A program made the position numbers and the translations under genes. This document shows, piece after piece, positions 62,609 to 64,000 of a DNA stretch of 64,000 nt. The notes under the pieces were generated by a model, which ran no database searches, had not been told where the DNA came from, and worked only from the letters and a program-made list of their open reading frames with translations. Positions within the stretch are counted from its first letter, which is position 1; every line of letters starts with the position of its first letter. The DNA is from Sphingomonadales bacterium 39-57-19. Its GTDB lineage: Bacteria; Pseudomonadota; Alphaproteobacteria; Sphingomonadales; Sphingomonadaceae. The DNA lies in assembly GCA_002282385.1 (NCBI GenBank), contig NCJG01000007.1:62001-126000 (forward strand), written 5' to 3'.

Positions 62609-62791
62609 TTAGACCTTGTCGCCGGCAACGCCCTTGATCGAGCCTTTGAGATTTTGGGCTTCGCCCTTGTGCTCTTGGGCTATGCCTTCGTCTTTCAGGT
62701 GCTGGTTATGTGTGACCTTGCCTGCAGCCTGCTTGATGTTGCCTACGATTTCATTGCCCAGGCCTTTGGCCTTGTCTGTGAGTTCGCCCAT
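62609..62791 (-). CDS. CsbD family stress protein
   Basis: 60 residues. MGELTDKAKGLGNEIVGNIKQAAGKVTHNQHLKDEGIAQEHKGEAQNLKGSIKGVAGDKV is a typical CsbD-like protein: short amphipathic helices rich in Lys, Gly and Glu. Members are among the most abundant stress-induced proteins, of unknown biochemical role. The ATG at 62791 has GAAAGGA at correct spacing. A GGAAC hexamer-like element (62877-62873, minus strand) might be the -35 box of a general-stress sigma factor promoter, but the -10 match is poor. Confidence 0.92.
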   Translation of the reverse strand: MGELTDKAKGLGNEIVGNIKQAAGKVTHNQHLKDEGIAQEHKGEAQNLKGSIKGVAGDKV

Positions 62792-62891
62792 AAAACAAAT
62801 CCTTTCTGCGTAATCAGGCCTCGCGGAAACTGCGGGCCAGTACATCAGATAAAATCGGCGCGAGCATTTTTGGTTCCGTGGGTCGCGCCCG

Positions 62892-63752
62892 TTAAGCGGT
62901 TGCCAGCAACGCTTCAGCGAATGCGGTGCCATTGTCGGGTGCAAAGCGCAGAAAGAGCGAGGGTTCGATCAGCTCCAGCTCCATCAAACGGAACACACCA
63001 TCGCCATCGCGCAATATGTCGACTCGCGCATAAGCCAGCGTGCCAGTGCCGGTGATGGATGCGGTCGCGGCTAAGGCGCGTTGTGCCAGATCTTCTGCTC
63101 CGGCAGGCGGTGTCACCGCCGCTTCATAGCCGCCATATTGTTCCTGCACGCGAAAATCGCCTGCGGCTGGACGCTTGATGATGGCGTGGCTGAAATTGCC
63201 GCCAAAGTAGAAGAGCGAATATTCGCCCTCTTCGGCAATCGTCGGCAGATAGGGTTGGATCATCATGCGCTGCCCGGCGATCGAATCGGGAATGCCGTCG
63301 CCAAGCGTCAGCCGGAACGTCCCGTCGGCACCGCCCGAAATAGGCGGTTTGACCACGAGCGTGTCGACGGCAAAATTGGCGCGGGCATGGTCAAGCGCGT
63401 CGGCATCCAGCGCGTCACTTACTAACGTCGGGACGGACGATATGCCGGCGGCATCCAATTCTGCCAGATAGGATTTGTCGCTATTCCACCGCAAGATGCT
63501 GACCGGATTGGAAACGGGGATGCCCTCTGCCTCCAACCGGTCAAGCAGGGCAAACCAGCGCGGGCAATCGCGCGGATATCCCCATGCCAATAAGGGCGTG
63601 ACCAAATCAAAGCCGCTCAAGTCGCCCGCCTTGGTCCAGTCTATAAACGTCGCCTGTTCGCCCAATAGCCGCGTGTAGTCGGCCTTTATATGCGACCAGT
63701 TTTCTTCATATTCGGGGACGGGCGCGAGAATCGCGATCTTTGGCACGGTCAT
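62892..63752 (-). CDS. ATP-grasp domain protein
   Basis: 286 residues. An N-terminal domain is followed by an ATP-grasp module. Visible elements are NPVSILRWNSDKSYLAELDAAGISSVPTLV, VVKPPISGGADGTFRL (ATP-binding loop with Lys), MMIQPYLPTIAEEGEYSLFYFGGNFSHAIIKRPAAGDFRVQEQYGG, and YARVDILRDGDGVFRLMELELIEPSLFL with the magnesium-binding Glu and Asn-equivalent. It joins a carboxylate to an amine or similar nucleophile, resembling RimK, glutathione synthetase or DcsG-type ligases. Substrate unknown. It overlaps the upstream EVE-domain gene (ATGA). Confidence 0.86.
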   Translation of the reverse strand: MTVPKIAILAPVPEYEENWSHIKADYTRLLGEQATFIDWTKAGDLSGFDLVTPLLAWGYPRDCPRWFALLDRLEAEGIPVSNPVSILRWNSDKSYLAELDAAGISSVPTLVSDALDADALDHARANFAVDTLVVKPPISGGADGTFRLTLGDGIPDSIAGQRMMIQPYLPTIAEEGEYSLFYFGGNFSHAIIKRPAAGDFRVQEQYGGYEAAVTPPAGAEDLAQRALAATASITGTGTLAYARVDILRDGDGVFRLMELELIEPSLFLRFAPDNGTAFAEALLATA

Positions 63753-64000
63753 TCACCCGCCATCTTCAATATCTCGTTCCATTCGGATTCACGCACGGGC
63801 GCTACCGACAGGCGCGATTGCCGCAGCATTTCCATTTCGGCCAGATTTGGGTTCGCCTTGATCGCCTTCAGCGTCACCGATTGGGCAAGCTTGCGTAACG
63901 GCTTGACCTTGACCGCAACAAAGCGCGCCTTTTCATCGGTTGGGTCGATGAAATGCTCTTGGCTGATCGTGATGATGGCAATGACCTCAAGCCCGATATT
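63749..64000 (-). CDS. EVE-domain protein, C-terminal fragment (cut by window edge)
   Basis: Only the last 83 codons are in the window; the gene continues past 64000. The visible part (NIGLEVIAIITISQEHFIDPTD, then FVAVKVKPLRKLAQSVTLKAIKANPNLAEMEMLRQSRLSVAPVRESEWNEILKM) matches the C-terminal half of EVE/thymocyte nuclear protein 1-like proteins, which bind modified bases such as 5-methylcytosine in other systems. The stop overlaps the start of the ATP-grasp gene. Confidence 0.87.
   Translation of the reverse strand, partial: NIGLEVIAIITISQEHFIDPTDEKARFVAVKVKPLRKLAQSVTLKAIKANPNLAEMEMLRQSRLSVAPVRESEWNEILKMAGE

Noticed and set aside
62873..62877. EcfG-type general stress promoter before CsbD
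   Set aside because: GGAAC is present on the minus strand, but no CGTT follows at 16-17 nt, so support is too weak for a feature.

Overview
The window is a chromosomal segment of an alphaproteobacterium, most probably a Sphingomonadales member (Sphingopyxis/Sphingorhabdus-like). This rests on gene content recognised by eye: rpmG next to divK, a DUF3572 protein, a sufBCDS-sufT-sufA operon led by an Rrf2 regulator with a short SufD, a Grx-BolA-DUF1476 cluster, a lone crtZ, and hairpin repeats of the kind I recall as common in sphingomonad genomes. DNA is moderately GC-rich and densely coded, with many ATGA start/stop overlaps. I see no tRNA, rRNA, CRISPR array, insertion sequence, prophage or plasmid backbone.

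Layout. 1-2015 (minus): lptB (cut by the window edge), lptA, lptC and a short RNase D. 2231-6712: tandem cold-shock protein, Dps, GDT1-type transporter, L33, DivK, then DUF3572-HAD-RidA in one overlapping unit. 6954-8084: FemAB-like protein. 8166-21165: a 13-kb catabolic island with acyl-CoA dehydrogenase, hydratases, acyl-CoA synthetase, cytochrome P450, aldehyde dehydrogenase, thiolase, SDR, a TetR regulator, a CaiB-type CoA-transferase and a thiolase-like protein lacking the thiolase catalytic residues. Three related 18-bp palindromes sit before its three transcription units, which suggests one TetR regulon. 21227-22241: a lipoprotein, then an HTH/membrane-protein pair with a promoter-embedded palindrome. 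22431-31983: thrS, DUF305, TauE, uvrB, DUF3617, a serine hydrolase, an M20 amidohydrolase, an HNH protein and an NTF2-like protein. 32018-37507: TerC, YdcH, dapD, an HAD nucleotidase and a large S8 serine protease. 37504-42947: the suf operon. 43106-47902: glpD, YeiH, an MFS transporter, Grx-BolA-DUF1476. 47967-51927: quinone oxidoreductase, leuD, leuC, crtZ. 51924-55931: a probable operon of universal stress protein, APC permease, succinate-semialdehyde dehydrogenase and DUF454, preceded by a perfect FNR-type box. 56074-64000: GNAT, SMP-30, HAD, a CoA-transferase whose A and B genes are separated by an acid phosphatase gene, a serine hydrolase, GST, CsbD, an ATP-grasp protein and an EVE-domain protein cut by the window edge.

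How the parts work together. The clearest candidate for an undescribed system is the 8.1-21.2 kb island: P450 and aldehyde dehydrogenase would turn an inert alkyl or side-chain carbon into an acid, the synthetase or CaiB enzyme would add CoA, and the dehydrogenase, hydratases, SDR and thiolase would carry out beta-oxidation under TetR control. The substrate is not readable from sequence. Two families of structured intergenic repeats, whose arms covary between copies, lie in and just before this island and nowhere else that I saw.
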